Part shown: positions 36,696 through 45,491 of the stretch, piece after piece
How the letters are laid out: each line of letters begins with the position of its first letter
Numbering within the stretch: position 1 is the stretch's first letter
NCBI GenBank assembly: GCA_964558665.1
Contig: CAZLFA010000002.1
Coordinates: 62,001-126,000 of the forward strand
Origin: CAZLFA01 sp964558665
GTDB taxonomy: Bacteria; Desulfobacterota; Syntrophia; Syntrophales; PHBD01
Direction: 5' to 3'
DNA length: 64,000 nt
Position numbers and translations under genes: made by a program
Notes under the pieces: model-generated
The model's database searches: none
Seen by the model: the letters and a program-made list of their open reading frames with translations, nothing else
What the model was told of the DNA's origin: nothing

Positions 36696-37487
36696 ATGAA
36701 CAAATATAAGATAACCGTCGAGTACGATGGGACGGGGTTAAGCGGCTGGCAGACGCAGAAGAATGCCAGGAGCGTTCAGGGCACTCTTATTGAAGCCGCC
36801 AGTGAACTGTTCGGACAGCCCGTCGATATACAGGGTGCAGGACGGACTGATGCCGGTGTCCATGCCCTTGCCCAGGTTGCGCATATCGAAACATCAAAAA
36901 AGATGCCGCCGCAGAAAATCCTCTACGGACTGAACGACAGACTCCCCGCAACCGTGAACGTCCTGAAGGTTGAGGAGGCGACTCCGCGCTTCCATGCACG
37001 CCACCATGCAAAGACAAGGGTCTACATCTATCAGATATCGAGGCGCAGAACGGCCTTCGGCAAGAAGTTCGTCTGGTGGGTGAAGGACGAACTAAATGTG
37101 AAAAAGATGCTCTCGGCCGCACAGGCCTTCCAGGGTTTTCATGATTTTGTTTCCTTTGCCGACAAGAGATTCGACAAGGATGCCTCCACGAAAGTGATGC
37201 TGGACTCCGTGGAACTTATGGAACATGACGACCTGATCATTGTTCGCATAACCGGGTCGCACTTTCTGTGGAAGATGGTACGCAGGATGGTGGGGATTCT
37301 CGTTGAGGTCGGGCGGGAAAACCTTACACGCCGTGACGTGGAAAATATGCTGATCAAGCTATCGGACCTGCCTGCAAAGAATACGGCTCCCCCGTCCGGT
37401 CTTTTTCTGGCGCAGGTCCTTTATGAAGGAGACTCGATAAAACCTTTGCAACCGCCGCTTTCCCTCCTGCCGAATCTCCGCGTATAG
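36696..37487 (+). CDS. truA: tRNA pseudouridine(38-40) synthase
   Basis: 263 aa from ATG 36696, 4 bp after the peroxiredoxin stop. YDGTGLSGWQTQKNARSVQGTLIEA, catalytic Asp in GAGRTDAGVHALAQVAH, and ITGSHFLWKMVRRMVGILVEVG are TruA signatures. Modifies U38-40 in tRNA anticodon arms. A housekeeping gene read together with the redox genes. Confidence 0.95.
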   Translation: MNKYKITVEYDGTGLSGWQTQKNARSVQGTLIEAASELFGQPVDIQGAGRTDAGVHALAQVAHIETSKKMPPQKILYGLNDRLPATVNVLKVEEATPRFHARHHAKTRVYIYQISRRRTAFGKKFVWWVKDELNVKKMLSAAQAFQGFHDFVSFADKRFDKDASTKVMLDSVELMEHDDLIIVRITGSHFLWKMVRRMVGILVEVGRENLTRRDVENMLIKLSDLPAKNTAPPSGLFLAQVLYEGDSIKPLQPPLSLLPNLRV

Positions 37488-37489
37488 AA

Positions 37490-37675
37490 TCACTGCTTAT
37501 CAGGCGTTTTGGAAGTGAGCTTCTCTGCCACAGCGGCGCATTCCCCCGACAGATGATATAGGTCTGTCTCGTAAACCACACCGATCATGCCCTTGCCGGA
37601 AGGCGGTATCTTCATCGATTCCAGGATCTTCCTGCAATGCGGGCATTTCGGTTCTTGTATGGCGTTGTTATCCAT
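37490..37675 (-). CDS. small CxxC protein, unknown function
   Basis: 61 aa, convergent with truA. One CPHC knuckle near the N-terminus (EPKCPHCRKILESM) and a later lone Cys (SGECAAVAEKL). It could bind zinc. No family recognised, and the ribosome-binding site is weak. Confidence 0.5.
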   Translation of the reverse strand: MDNNAIQEPKCPHCRKILESMKIPPSGKGMIGVVYETDLYHLSGECAAVAEKLTSKTPDKQ

Positions 37676-37794
37676 GCCGCAAATCTCTCATAATTCATTT
37701 GATAATGTCAAGGATCCAGGTGCGGGGATATTGCTGTATCAAAATTGGTTTGACGCGGATCGAACAACCGGGAGGGCGAAAATTCGGGATAAAA

Positions 37795-37925
37795 GGTTAT
37801 GACCGGCGCAAGGAGTTTCCCGCGGTTCAGAATATTTTTTCGACAAAAGCTGTGGTTATTTCCCATGCCTTGCCGGATGCAAAAATATTTAATTCACCGC
37901 TTGCAAACCCCTTGCGCCGATCATG
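37795..37925. repeat. dispersed palindromic repeat, copy C
   Basis: GACCGGCGCAAGGAGTTTCC, GCGGTTCAGAATATTTTT ... AAAAATATTTAATTCACCGC, then CAAACCCCTTGCGCCG: long imperfect inverted repeat with the same inner sequences as copies A and B (GCGGNTCAGAATATTTTT; ATTNGCCGCTTG) but a longer loop. Confidence 0.6.
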
Positions 37926-37960
37926 GCAAGCATTAGTTTGCTCTGATTCAGAACCGGACA

Positions 37961-38806
37961 CTACTTAAGATAACTGTGCAACCCCGGCAGCAGATTAACC
38001 CCCAGATAGGTGAACAGCATGGAGGCGAAACCGATCACGGACATGATGGCCGTGCGCCTGCCGCGCCAGTCGCGCACATATCGGGAGTGCAGCATGACGG
38101 CATAGATCAGCCAGGTGATGAGCGACCATGTTTCCTTGGGGTCCCAGCTCCAGTAAGAGCCCCAGGCGTAATGAGCCCACACGGAGCCCGTCATGATGCC
38201 GATGGTCAGAAAGACAAACCCCAAAGCGGTTGTCCGGTTTATCAATTCATCCAGGGAATCCGCAGAGGGCAGTCTGTTGAGAAATCCCTGGTCGGATTCC
38301 CCGCCGGCCTGCTTACCGCTTTTCATGAAATAGATCAGGGCGCAGCCGAAGGCAAAGGTGAACCCCGCATAGCCCATGAAGCAGGTGACGACGTGGCTTG
38401 TCAGCCAGTTGCTTTGCAATGCAGGTATCAGTGGCTGTATAGCGGAATTGACCCCCGGCGATATTGATGCGTAGGCCATGATCAGAAAGGCAAGAGGAAC
38501 GACAAACGTTCCGATGGTCCTGTTTTGCGTTTTTCTTTCAATGACAAGATAGAAAAGGACGATGGCCCAGGCGAAGAAGATCATGGACTCGTATAAGTTG
38601 GAAAGGGGGATGTGGCCGATGCCCAGATCGTATGACTCCTTCCAGCGCCAGATCAGCGCCGCCGCCTGCATTACGATGCCCGCCCACGCAGTTATTGTGC
38701 CGATGCGTCCCCAGAACTCCTTTCCAAAAGCCGTCCGGAAAAGATAGAAGACAAATGAGGCAAAGTAAACAAAGGTCACCACGCTGAGTATAGTCGTATG
38801 CTTCAT
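37961..38806 (-). CDS. ccsA: cytochrome c biogenesis protein CcsA/ResC (system II heme handler)
   Basis: 281 aa, about eight hydrophobic segments, with the heme-binding WWD-type motif WGSYWSWDPKETWSLITWLIY and conserved His residues (HIPLSNLYES, TSHVVTCFMGYAGF). With CcsB it exports heme and attaches it to CXXCH apocytochromes outside the membrane. Start overlaps the ccsB stop by 4 bp. It is downstream of the multiheme cytochrome genes it presumably serves. Confidence 0.93.
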   Translation of the reverse strand: MKHTTILSVVTFVYFASFVFYLFRTAFGKEFWGRIGTITAWAGIVMQAAALIWRWKESYDLGIGHIPLSNLYESMIFFAWAIVLFYLVIERKTQNRTIGTFVVPLAFLIMAYASISPGVNSAIQPLIPALQSNWLTSHVVTCFMGYAGFTFAFGCALIYFMKSGKQAGGESDQGFLNRLPSADSLDELINRTTALGFVFLTIGIMTGSVWAHYAWGSYWSWDPKETWSLITWLIYAVMLHSRYVRDWRGRRTAIMSVIGFASMLFTYLGVNLLPGLHSYLK

Positions 38807-40182
38807 GAATTCAGTTCCTGCCTCATCTCTGCAATGATCCGCTCCAACCGGCTTCTCATGACTGCTTTGTTTCTGCTGATGCCGGCAAACGACACCCTTT
38901 CCCTGCCTTCGCTCTCATCGATCCTCACCCATACACGCTGGTGGGGCATGAAGAAGACCACAATAAGACCGGCCATCATCAGAATTCCTCCCGCCGCAAC
39001 CAGCGGGACGCCGGGGTCGCTGACCACCTGGAGACCCGTATAATACTGCTCTTCCAGCCGCACGAGTGAGAATGTGTACGGCTTGAACAGCCCGGGATTG
39101 AAAATAGGCACTTCATTAATAATGCCGGGATTTGCAGTCTTGATCTGTTCTATATTCTTGAAGACCCAGAACCGGACATCGGCCTTCGGCGACGTAATGT
39201 GCAGCTTGAGCGCGGGCCCCATCTCCATGAGGTTATCCTCCAGACGCAAGACCTCAATGACCGCGTTGCTTCCCGGCAGATCGATTTTATCGCCAAGCTG
39301 CAGCATCAGTCCCTTTTCTTGTTCCCTGTCTTTCCTGTAAGTGACGAATGCCCTGCCGTTCGACATCTTCCCGTAGGTTGACTGGTAAAAACGGATTCCG
39401 TCCTGTTCAAGGGGATGATTGACCAGCAGAGGTCCCTTCTTGATAATGCGTCCATCTCTGATAAAACTCAGATCGGAGCGATAGGTCCTGGGATCTCCGT
39501 TGTCATAGAATTCAACGGTGAAACGGTTGCAGCGTACCTGGAAGCCGAGCTTCCTTGTCCCTTTATCGCCTCTGAGATCTATTGCCTGAACCGAGTCTCC
39601 TTCCGGAATGCCGACGAAACCCTCGAAGCCGGAAACAGACCCGATCACGACGCCCGCTATGATCAAGAGAACGCTCAGATGGACTATGTAAACTCCGAAC
39701 AGAGAAAATCTGTTCTTCTCGAACAGGAAAAAAACGGCTTTGTCCGTTTCCGATTTTTCAGGGCTGCCCAGTCTCTTTTTCAGAAAGGCGGCGGCACAGT
39801 CACGGATGCTCTCCGCGCTTCCCGGCATGAGCAGCACGTTTCCCTCCTCATCTGCCTCGAATAAGCCCTCCGGAATTACCGGGGAAGATTTATTGAACTG
39901 CTTTAAGGAGTGGGGCAGGCGGTTCAGGGAGCAAACGATCAGATTGACGGACAGAAGGGCCAGGAGGATGTAAAAAACAACGGAGTGATAGATGTCGAAT
40001 ATCTGCAGCTTCTGTAAGACAAATGCCGTTGCGGGCGACAGGGAACGCACAAAGTCCTGTGCGTTTTCCTGCTGGGGGATGAAGGTTCCGATGACGGAAA
40101 GAACGGCGATAATGATAAGCAGAAATATGGTGAGTCTGACGGAAGAGAAAAACGATCGGATCAGACTTTTTTTATCAGGCAA
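38803..40182 (-). CDS. ccsB: cytochrome c biogenesis protein CcsB/ResB
   Basis: 459 aa from TTG 40182 (GGAGG about 10 bases upstream). ResB landmarks: FFSSVRLTIFLLIIIAVLSVIGTFIPQ, DIYHSVVFYILLALLSVNLIVCSL, LFGVYIVHLSVLLIIAGVVIGS, a large periplasmic domain with NHPLEQDGIRFYQSTYG, and a last helix VAAGGILMMAGLIVVFFMPHQRVWV. Partner of CcsA in system II maturation. 94 bp separate it from the upstream cytochrome gene. Confidence 0.92.
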   Translation of the reverse strand: MPDKKSLIRSFFSSVRLTIFLLIIIAVLSVIGTFIPQQENAQDFVRSLSPATAFVLQKLQIFDIYHSVVFYILLALLSVNLIVCSLNRLPHSLKQFNKSSPVIPEGLFEADEEGNVLLMPGSAESIRDCAAAFLKKRLGSPEKSETDKAVFFLFEKNRFSLFGVYIVHLSVLLIIAGVVIGSVSGFEGFVGIPEGDSVQAIDLRGDKGTRKLGFQVRCNRFTVEFYDNGDPRTYRSDLSFIRDGRIIKKGPLLVNHPLEQDGIRFYQSTYGKMSNGRAFVTYRKDREQEKGLMLQLGDKIDLPGSNAVIEVLRLEDNLMEMGPALKLHITSPKADVRFWVFKNIEQIKTANPGIINEVPIFNPGLFKPYTFSLVRLEEQYYTGLQVVSDPGVPLVAAGGILMMAGLIVVFFMPHQRVWVRIDESEGRERVSFAGISRNKAVMRSRLERIIAEMRQELNS

Positions 40183-40276
40183 CGGATGTTATCCTCCCGG
40201 ATGGTGATTGCACCTTCTATCATTAAAGAAAAGCCGCTTCAAGTATAACCATTGCCGCCGGGTGAATAAATCATTT

Positions 40277-42163
40277 TCAGTACTTCAGAAGCGACCAGAA
40301 AATGAGAATGGTTAGCAGGAATCCTATCAACAGACTTCCCAGACCGAAGACCGCTGCCGACAACTTGAGGAAAATGCTCGGGTGCGGGCGTTTGAGAGCT
40401 TCCAGTTGCCCCTCCTTTTCCAGACGCTCGAAATGGAGCGGCCGCTGATGATGAAGCTCTTCCATCGTATAGGTTCCCGTAAAGATGAGCCTGTCCATCG
40501 GGAATTTGTCGGGGATGAAGTGCGTATTGAAAAAGTGGACGGTGAAGATGAACAGCGCCGCCAGCAGCGCCTCTTCCGAATGAACCAGAGTTGCCACATT
40601 CAATACCCAGCCGGGAACGATATATGACGACCATTCCGGTTTCCACAGGAGCAGCCCCGATCCGCCGATGGCGAACATGCCCCAGAAGACCGCCCAGAAG
40701 TCGAACTTCTCCCAGTATGTCCAGCGTTCAAATTTCGGCATTTCACCCTTGTTGAAAAACCACAGGAACATTCCCTTCATGTCTTCCCAGTCCTTCCAGG
40801 TGGGGACCAGCGAATCGGGTCCTGTAAGGCGCTTGATCCAGTCCTTGCGGCCCTGTCCTTTAGGGAAGAGATACTGCAGGGATTCCCATGCCACGTAAGC
40901 GACTATGGCCATAAGGACAAGCGCGGCGCCGCGGTGGAGGTATCCCGCCATCGGCGCGCCGCCGAAAAGCTGGATCAGCAGCTTCGACCATGCGGCGTGC
41001 GAGTATTTCAGCGGGAAACCGGTCAGCACCAGGGTAAAGAAGGAGATGATCAGGATGACGTGCATGATCCTCTCCCGGGGGGAGAATCTCTGTATCTGCT
41101 CGAAGCCGATGCCCTCAGGGAAGCATATCGCCGGTGACAGTCCGGCTTTTTCCCTTACGTGCTTCTCCCAGTAGGTCTTGCGCCACCACAGCAGCGTATG
41201 CGCCCAGAAGAAAAGGAAGGTGCCGATAAGCAGCGCGGACATGAAGACGAACGTCCAGTACAGGGAAGGGTAGTTCAGCCGGTCCCGATAGTTGGGGTGC
41301 GCCTTGTATTCCACGAAACGGGGATGGAACCCCTTGTGGCACCGCCCGCAGTTTGTGATCAGGTTGTCGGGGTGAATGCTGGAACGAGGGTCTTTCTTCG
41401 GGAGTATGTTGTGCGTCGTGTGGCAATCGGCGCACCCGGCAACCAGTGTCGAGTAGCCGACTCCATGGATCTTTCCGTGGTACGTTTCCTCGTAATAGGA
41501 CACTATTTTCGGGAGCAGGTTGTTCCTCTTCATGAGGGCTTCATCGGCATGGCACCGCTTGCACTTGGTGTTGTAAAACTCCCTTGCCTCGGCCGGGTAT
41601 TTGTCCAGAGATGTATGATAGACGCGGGTGTCATGCAGGCCGTGACAATCGGAGCATGTGGCGGCGTCCTGATTTCCCCTGAGGACCGCTTCCGCGTGTC
41701 CCGACCTTACATACTCTTCATTGCCGTGGCAGGCGGTGCATTTTTCGATGACAGCCTTCTTATGATTCTCGCCCTGCTTTTTCAATGAGTGAATGTTGCG
41801 GTGACAGTCCCGGCAGCGGAAATCCTCCTGGAGGTAGTGGAAGTTGTTGCGGTACTCCCTAGCGATTTCGCCGTGGCAGCTTCCGCAGTTGACCGGCTCG
41901 ATCTTTGACTCGCCGCGCATGTGCTGCTTTAAATCGGTGATGCCTAGATGACAGCTCACGCAGTTCAGCGAACTATGGGCCGATTGGGGGAAGTGAATAC
42001 GGAACGGATCGTCGCTGTGGCATGTTGTGCATCTTGCGTTAACGGACTGCGCCCCGGTTTGAGCGGCCTCGGTCACCGATAAAAATCCGCAGGCGATGAT
42101 CAGGCAAAACGCCGCCGTCAAAAATAAGGTGCCCCGGCCGGACATGAAAAGAAACCTTTTCAA
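40277..42163 (-). CDS. nine-heme cytochrome c fused to a membrane cytochrome b-type domain
   Basis: 628 aa from TTG 42163 (GAGG, 7-base gap); ATG 42145 is an alternative. Signal peptide, then nine CXXCH motifs in residues ~40-290 (CTTCH, CVSCH, CGSCH, CRDCH, CTACH, CSDCH, CKRCH, CADCH, CGRCH). From ~305 come about five transmembrane helices with His pairs (ERIMHVILIISFFTLVLTGFPLKYSH, GYLHRGAALVLMAIVAYVAWE, LVHSEEALLAALFIFTVHFFNTHF), typical of b-type quinone-interacting cytochromes. It looks like a quinol:periplasmic cytochrome connector for the cluster. Confidence 0.87.
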   Translation of the reverse strand: MKRFLFMSGRGTLFLTAAFCLIIACGFLSVTEAAQTGAQSVNARCTTCHSDDPFRIHFPQSAHSSLNCVSCHLGITDLKQHMRGESKIEPVNCGSCHGEIAREYRNNFHYLQEDFRCRDCHRNIHSLKKQGENHKKAVIEKCTACHGNEEYVRSGHAEAVLRGNQDAATCSDCHGLHDTRVYHTSLDKYPAEAREFYNTKCKRCHADEALMKRNNLLPKIVSYYEETYHGKIHGVGYSTLVAGCADCHTTHNILPKKDPRSSIHPDNLITNCGRCHKGFHPRFVEYKAHPNYRDRLNYPSLYWTFVFMSALLIGTFLFFWAHTLLWWRKTYWEKHVREKAGLSPAICFPEGIGFEQIQRFSPRERIMHVILIISFFTLVLTGFPLKYSHAAWSKLLIQLFGGAPMAGYLHRGAALVLMAIVAYVAWESLQYLFPKGQGRKDWIKRLTGPDSLVPTWKDWEDMKGMFLWFFNKGEMPKFERWTYWEKFDFWAVFWGMFAIGGSGLLLWKPEWSSYIVPGWVLNVATLVHSEEALLAALFIFTVHFFNTHFIPDKFPMDRLIFTGTYTMEELHHQRPLHFERLEKEGQLEALKRPHPSIFLKLSAAVFGLGSLLIGFLLTILIFWSLLKY

Positions 42164-42167
42164 TTTT

Positions 42168-42959
42168 CTACCTCGTTTTTTCTTTTTTTCTTCTCAGTTC
42201 GTAAGCCTTCCATGCCTCCATTCCGCCGAAGAGACGGACAACGTCAAAACCCTTGCGCTTAAGATAGGACTGCGCAAGAAAAGACCGGAAGCCGCGGCTG
42301 TCGACCAGAACCAGCGTCCGGTTGTACGGAAGCTCCTGATACCGCTCGTGGAGCCTGTAAAGGGGAAGATTCACCGCTCCCTCGATATGGCCTTCCTTAA
42401 AGTTGTTTTCGGTGCGGATATCGATGATGGCCATTGTTTTTCTTTCTGCAAGCCAGGAACTCAGGGTATCGACCTTTACGGACTTGACCGCAACACGGGG
42501 AATCCTCTGCACCGATTCCACTTCATGTCCGGCCTTCTTCCATGCCGGCAATCCCCCCTCCAGCACAAACACCTTCTCATAGCCGTTCTTCAATGCAACA
42601 TCCGCGGCGAGGCAGCTTTTATAGCAACTGTCGCTCTCGCAATAGAAGATGATGATCCTTCCGATCTTGTCCGCCGGCAGGATTTTCGGGTTTTGCTCTA
42701 TATCTTCACAGGCGAGGCAGAGCGAACCGGGAATGCGGTGATCCATGCATTCCAGTTGACTCATCGTGTTCACAAAAACAGTCTGCCGGAGTTTATATAG
42801 ATCGAAGGCCTCCTTGACGCTGATCCTCTGTCCTTTAGTCTTTACTTCTGCGCTGATAGGAGAAAGCAGCAAAATGGCCATGGAAGCCGCAATAACGAAG
42901 ATGACACCCCTTCTGAATCCTTGCGTGATAAAAGATTTCATGAACGCTCTCTTATTCAT
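42168..42959 (-). CDS. exported tandem-domain rhodanese-like protein
   Basis: 263 aa, N-terminal signal/anchor (GVIFVIAASMAILLLSPISA). Domain 1 (~45-145) has the active-site loop IFYCESDSCYKS with Cys; domain 2 (~155-255) has IDIRTENNFKEGHIEGAVNLPL but the loop reads VLVDSRGFRS, so the catalytic Cys is replaced by Ser. It probably transfers or senses sulfane sulfur in the periplasm. The start lies inside the end of the upstream seven-heme cytochrome gene (8-bp overlap). Confidence 0.85.
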   Translation of the reverse strand: MNKRAFMKSFITQGFRRGVIFVIAASMAILLLSPISAEVKTKGQRISVKEAFDLYKLRQTVFVNTMSQLECMDHRIPGSLCLACEDIEQNPKILPADKIGRIIIFYCESDSCYKSCLAADVALKNGYEKVFVLEGGLPAWKKAGHEVESVQRIPRVAVKSVKVDTLSSWLAERKTMAIIDIRTENNFKEGHIEGAVNLPLYRLHERYQELPYNRTLVLVDSRGFRSFLAQSYLKRKGFDVVRLFGGMEAWKAYELRRKKEKTR

Positions 42960-44559
42960 AGGCGGGAACCCCCGTCATACCCCAGTCTGACATCTGCGGG
43001 CGCGCGTTCGGCTCTTTGGTTACCGGATAGTCTTCCTTTAAGAATTTGCCGATGCGCCGGACTTTCAATTTGTTGAAAAATGCGGAAGCGTCGCCGTGGC
43101 ATTCAACGCAGCCGTCCGGTTTTCCCGCTGTGCCGTAAGGTTTTCCCGTGCCGGCAGGCTGGATGCCGTGGTGGATGACGTAATGCAACGATGAAGTTAA
43201 TTTCTCGTCCTCAGAGGATACAATCTCCCCTTTTTTAAGCTGGTAAACACGGTCGGCTACAAAGACCGCATTCTGATAACCGCCTTTTTCCAAAAGCTTC
43301 AAAGCCAGTATAATGTCGTTGTCCGTTGCCACTGTTCTTCTGGATGTCTTTTTCCCGTTTACGGCCTTTACTTCAACTTGCGATAAGGTATCCGCTGAAC
43401 GGAGAAGACTTTTTACCCTCGCAAGGGGGATGGGTTTGATGCCGCCGCCGGAATGTCTGGTTCCAAACCACTGGTTCACCCGCTCAAGACACGGTACATA
43501 CCGCTCTTGACCGCCTTTGGCCGGTTCTGCACGGCAGATCCAGGGTTTCCAGACACCGGCGGCTTTAAGTGTCAGGTCTTTCGGGCGGGACGCCGCTTCC
43601 AGTACATCCGCAGTGTACCAGTTGCGGTCTCCCGTACTCATGTCCAGAAGATATCCGCCTTTGGCGGAAGCGGCGGCATGGCATGCTCCGCAATCCATCA
43701 GGTAGAAATGGAAGGACGCCCCCGGGAATTTTTCCGCATGCTTTGCTCCCGGATATTTGGCCGCCTGCCGGCGGTCCTTCCCGGTTGTTTTGTCTTTAGC
43801 CTCCAGATGACATGCCCCGCAGGTCATCATATCGATGCCGATGAGGTCCTTCCGGAAACTGCTCCTGGCGAATTTCCCCCTCGCTATATAATGACTCAGA
43901 CGGCCTCCGGCCGCCTTGGAAACAAGTTTATGGCAATCGCTGCACTGGAAGCCCGCCCTTGCATGCACGTCCGAATCCGGACTGAAAATCGTGCCTGCTT
44001 CACTCGCCATGGCATCGTGATGGCAGCGGAGGCAGTTGCCGGAAACGGTTCTGCCGATCTTGCTTCCCTTCAGCCTGCCGTCCGTCATGAACGCGCCGCC
44101 CGTCCAGTTGTACGATACAAAGGGACGCAAGCCCTGTCTATCATCTATCTTCTGTTCCGCCGGATGATCCTTGACCTCGCCCAGTCCGGAACCGGAAGTC
44201 GCGGCCAGTGAATAGCGGCCGGCTGAAATTTCCCTTGCCCGCCTGTCCATGCGGTAATTCCGCGAATGGCAGATAAAACAGTCCCCTTCCAGCGTTCCTG
44301 CCGAACCTGTCCGTGTGATATAGGCAAAATGATCGCCCGAGGTTATCAAACGGTAATCATGGCAGGCGCCGCAGGTTTTCTTCGGACTGTAGGCATCGGC
44401 CTTGTTATAGGACGGCGTGATTTTTTCTCCCTGCTCATTACGCAGCCAGATGTTTTCATGCGCCGCTGCCGGCGGGCAGAAGTCTGCCGTCGGCAGGCAG
44501 CACATAAACAGAATGAGGATGAAAGCGGTCCTCGCTATGAAAATCACCGTCCCTGACAT
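42952..44559 (-). CDS. exported seven-heme cytochrome c
   Basis: 535 aa; AAGGA, 6-base gap before ATG 44559. Signal peptide (TAFILILFMCCLPTADFCPPAAA), then CXXCH at CGACH, CFICH, CLRCH, CSDCH, CGACH, CGACH and CVECH, spread over the whole chain (octaheme-tetrathionate-reductase-like spacing is possible but not shown). The mature start ENIWLRNEQGEKITPSYNKADAYSPKKTCGACHDY is recognisable in multiheme cytochromes of anaerobes. Likely carries electrons between the membrane cytochrome b and a sulfur substrate. Confidence 0.85.
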   Translation of the reverse strand: MSGTVIFIARTAFILILFMCCLPTADFCPPAAAHENIWLRNEQGEKITPSYNKADAYSPKKTCGACHDYRLITSGDHFAYITRTGSAGTLEGDCFICHSRNYRMDRRAREISAGRYSLAATSGSGLGEVKDHPAEQKIDDRQGLRPFVSYNWTGGAFMTDGRLKGSKIGRTVSGNCLRCHHDAMASEAGTIFSPDSDVHARAGFQCSDCHKLVSKAAGGRLSHYIARGKFARSSFRKDLIGIDMMTCGACHLEAKDKTTGKDRRQAAKYPGAKHAEKFPGASFHFYLMDCGACHAAASAKGGYLLDMSTGDRNWYTADVLEAASRPKDLTLKAAGVWKPWICRAEPAKGGQERYVPCLERVNQWFGTRHSGGGIKPIPLARVKSLLRSADTLSQVEVKAVNGKKTSRRTVATDNDIILALKLLEKGGYQNAVFVADRVYQLKKGEIVSSEDEKLTSSLHYVIHHGIQPAGTGKPYGTAGKPDGCVECHGDASAFFNKLKVRRIGKFLKEDYPVTKEPNARPQMSDWGMTGVPAYE

Positions 44560-44578
44560 TCCATATCCTTATATCAAA

Positions 44579-45478
44579 TTACGGTTCTATCGGTGCACCT
44601 GCATCCTTCGCCCACTCCATGAAAGAGCCGTCATATATTTTGACGTTCTTGTAGCCGAGCACCTCTGTCATGACAAACGCCCAACTAGTGCAGGCCTTGC
44701 CGGTATCGCAGTAAAGAATGATTTCACCTGCGGGATCAGCGGCCGCCTTTTTCGCCAGTTCGGCAAGCTCAGCCTTGCTTTTGTAAAGACCTTCTTTGGT
44801 GTACAACTGTCCCACCGGCAGATTTACGACGCCCTTTATCCTACCCGTCTTTGCTACAAAGGAGAGCTTTTCCTTGCCTTCAAAGAAGGTGGGGCCGCGC
44901 ACATCGATTACTGTTGCCTTTCCGATTTTGGACATAACGTAGGCTTTATCGACGAAAAGCCCTTTGTTGACCTGTCCTCTGAAGGGCTTGCTTTTGGCTC
45001 TCACCATGTCCTGCTTCAAAGGTTTATTTTCTTTTACCCACTGGTCCTGACCGCCGTCAAGAACAGCGACATTTGCGACACCGGCATATTTAAGCGTCCA
45101 CGCCACGCGGGTCATGTCGAAGCGGTCAAGAATCTTTTCTGATTTACTCACGAGTACTACCAGACTGTCCCTGCCGATGCCGGCGGCGCCGATAACATCG
45201 AACAGGTCGTCCGTGGCAGGCAGTTCATTGAGGAGTTCTCCCTTTTTTATGGCCCATGATCCGTAGAAAGAATTGACCGCGCCCGGGATATGCCCTGCCT
45301 TGTATTCCTCAACCTTCCTCAGATCCATGGTTACGATCTTCGGATTTGCCAGGTTCTTTTCAAGCCATGCGGTGGATACGATGGGATCGATATCCCTGGC
45401 CATTGCCGCAATGGGTAAGGCCAGCAGAAATACCAGGGCAAAAACGATACGCCTTGATTTGATGTGTTTCATTGTCAT
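44579..45478 (-). CDS. exported thiosulfate sulfurtransferase (tandem rhodanese)
   Basis: 299 aa, signal peptide (RRIVFALVFLLALPIAAMA). Domain 1 (VSTAWLEKNLANPKIVTMDLRKVEEYKAGHIPGAVN) lacks the catalytic Cys in its loop (VLVSKSEKIL). Domain 2 has DVRGPTFFEG and the active loop ILYCDTGKACTSWAF with Cys. Moves sulfane sulfur between thiosulfate/polysulfide and thiol acceptors in the periplasm. 13 bp after the upstream cytochrome gene, and sandwiched between two multiheme cytochromes. Confidence 0.9.
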   Translation of the reverse strand: MTMKHIKSRRIVFALVFLLALPIAAMARDIDPIVSTAWLEKNLANPKIVTMDLRKVEEYKAGHIPGAVNSFYGSWAIKKGELLNELPATDDLFDVIGAAGIGRDSLVVLVSKSEKILDRFDMTRVAWTLKYAGVANVAVLDGGQDQWVKENKPLKQDMVRAKSKPFRGQVNKGLFVDKAYVMSKIGKATVIDVRGPTFFEGKEKLSFVAKTGRIKGVVNLPVGQLYTKEGLYKSKAELAELAKKAAADPAGEIILYCDTGKACTSWAFVMTEVLGYKNVKIYDGSFMEWAKDAGAPIEP

Positions 45479-45491
45479 GCTTCTCCTTTCG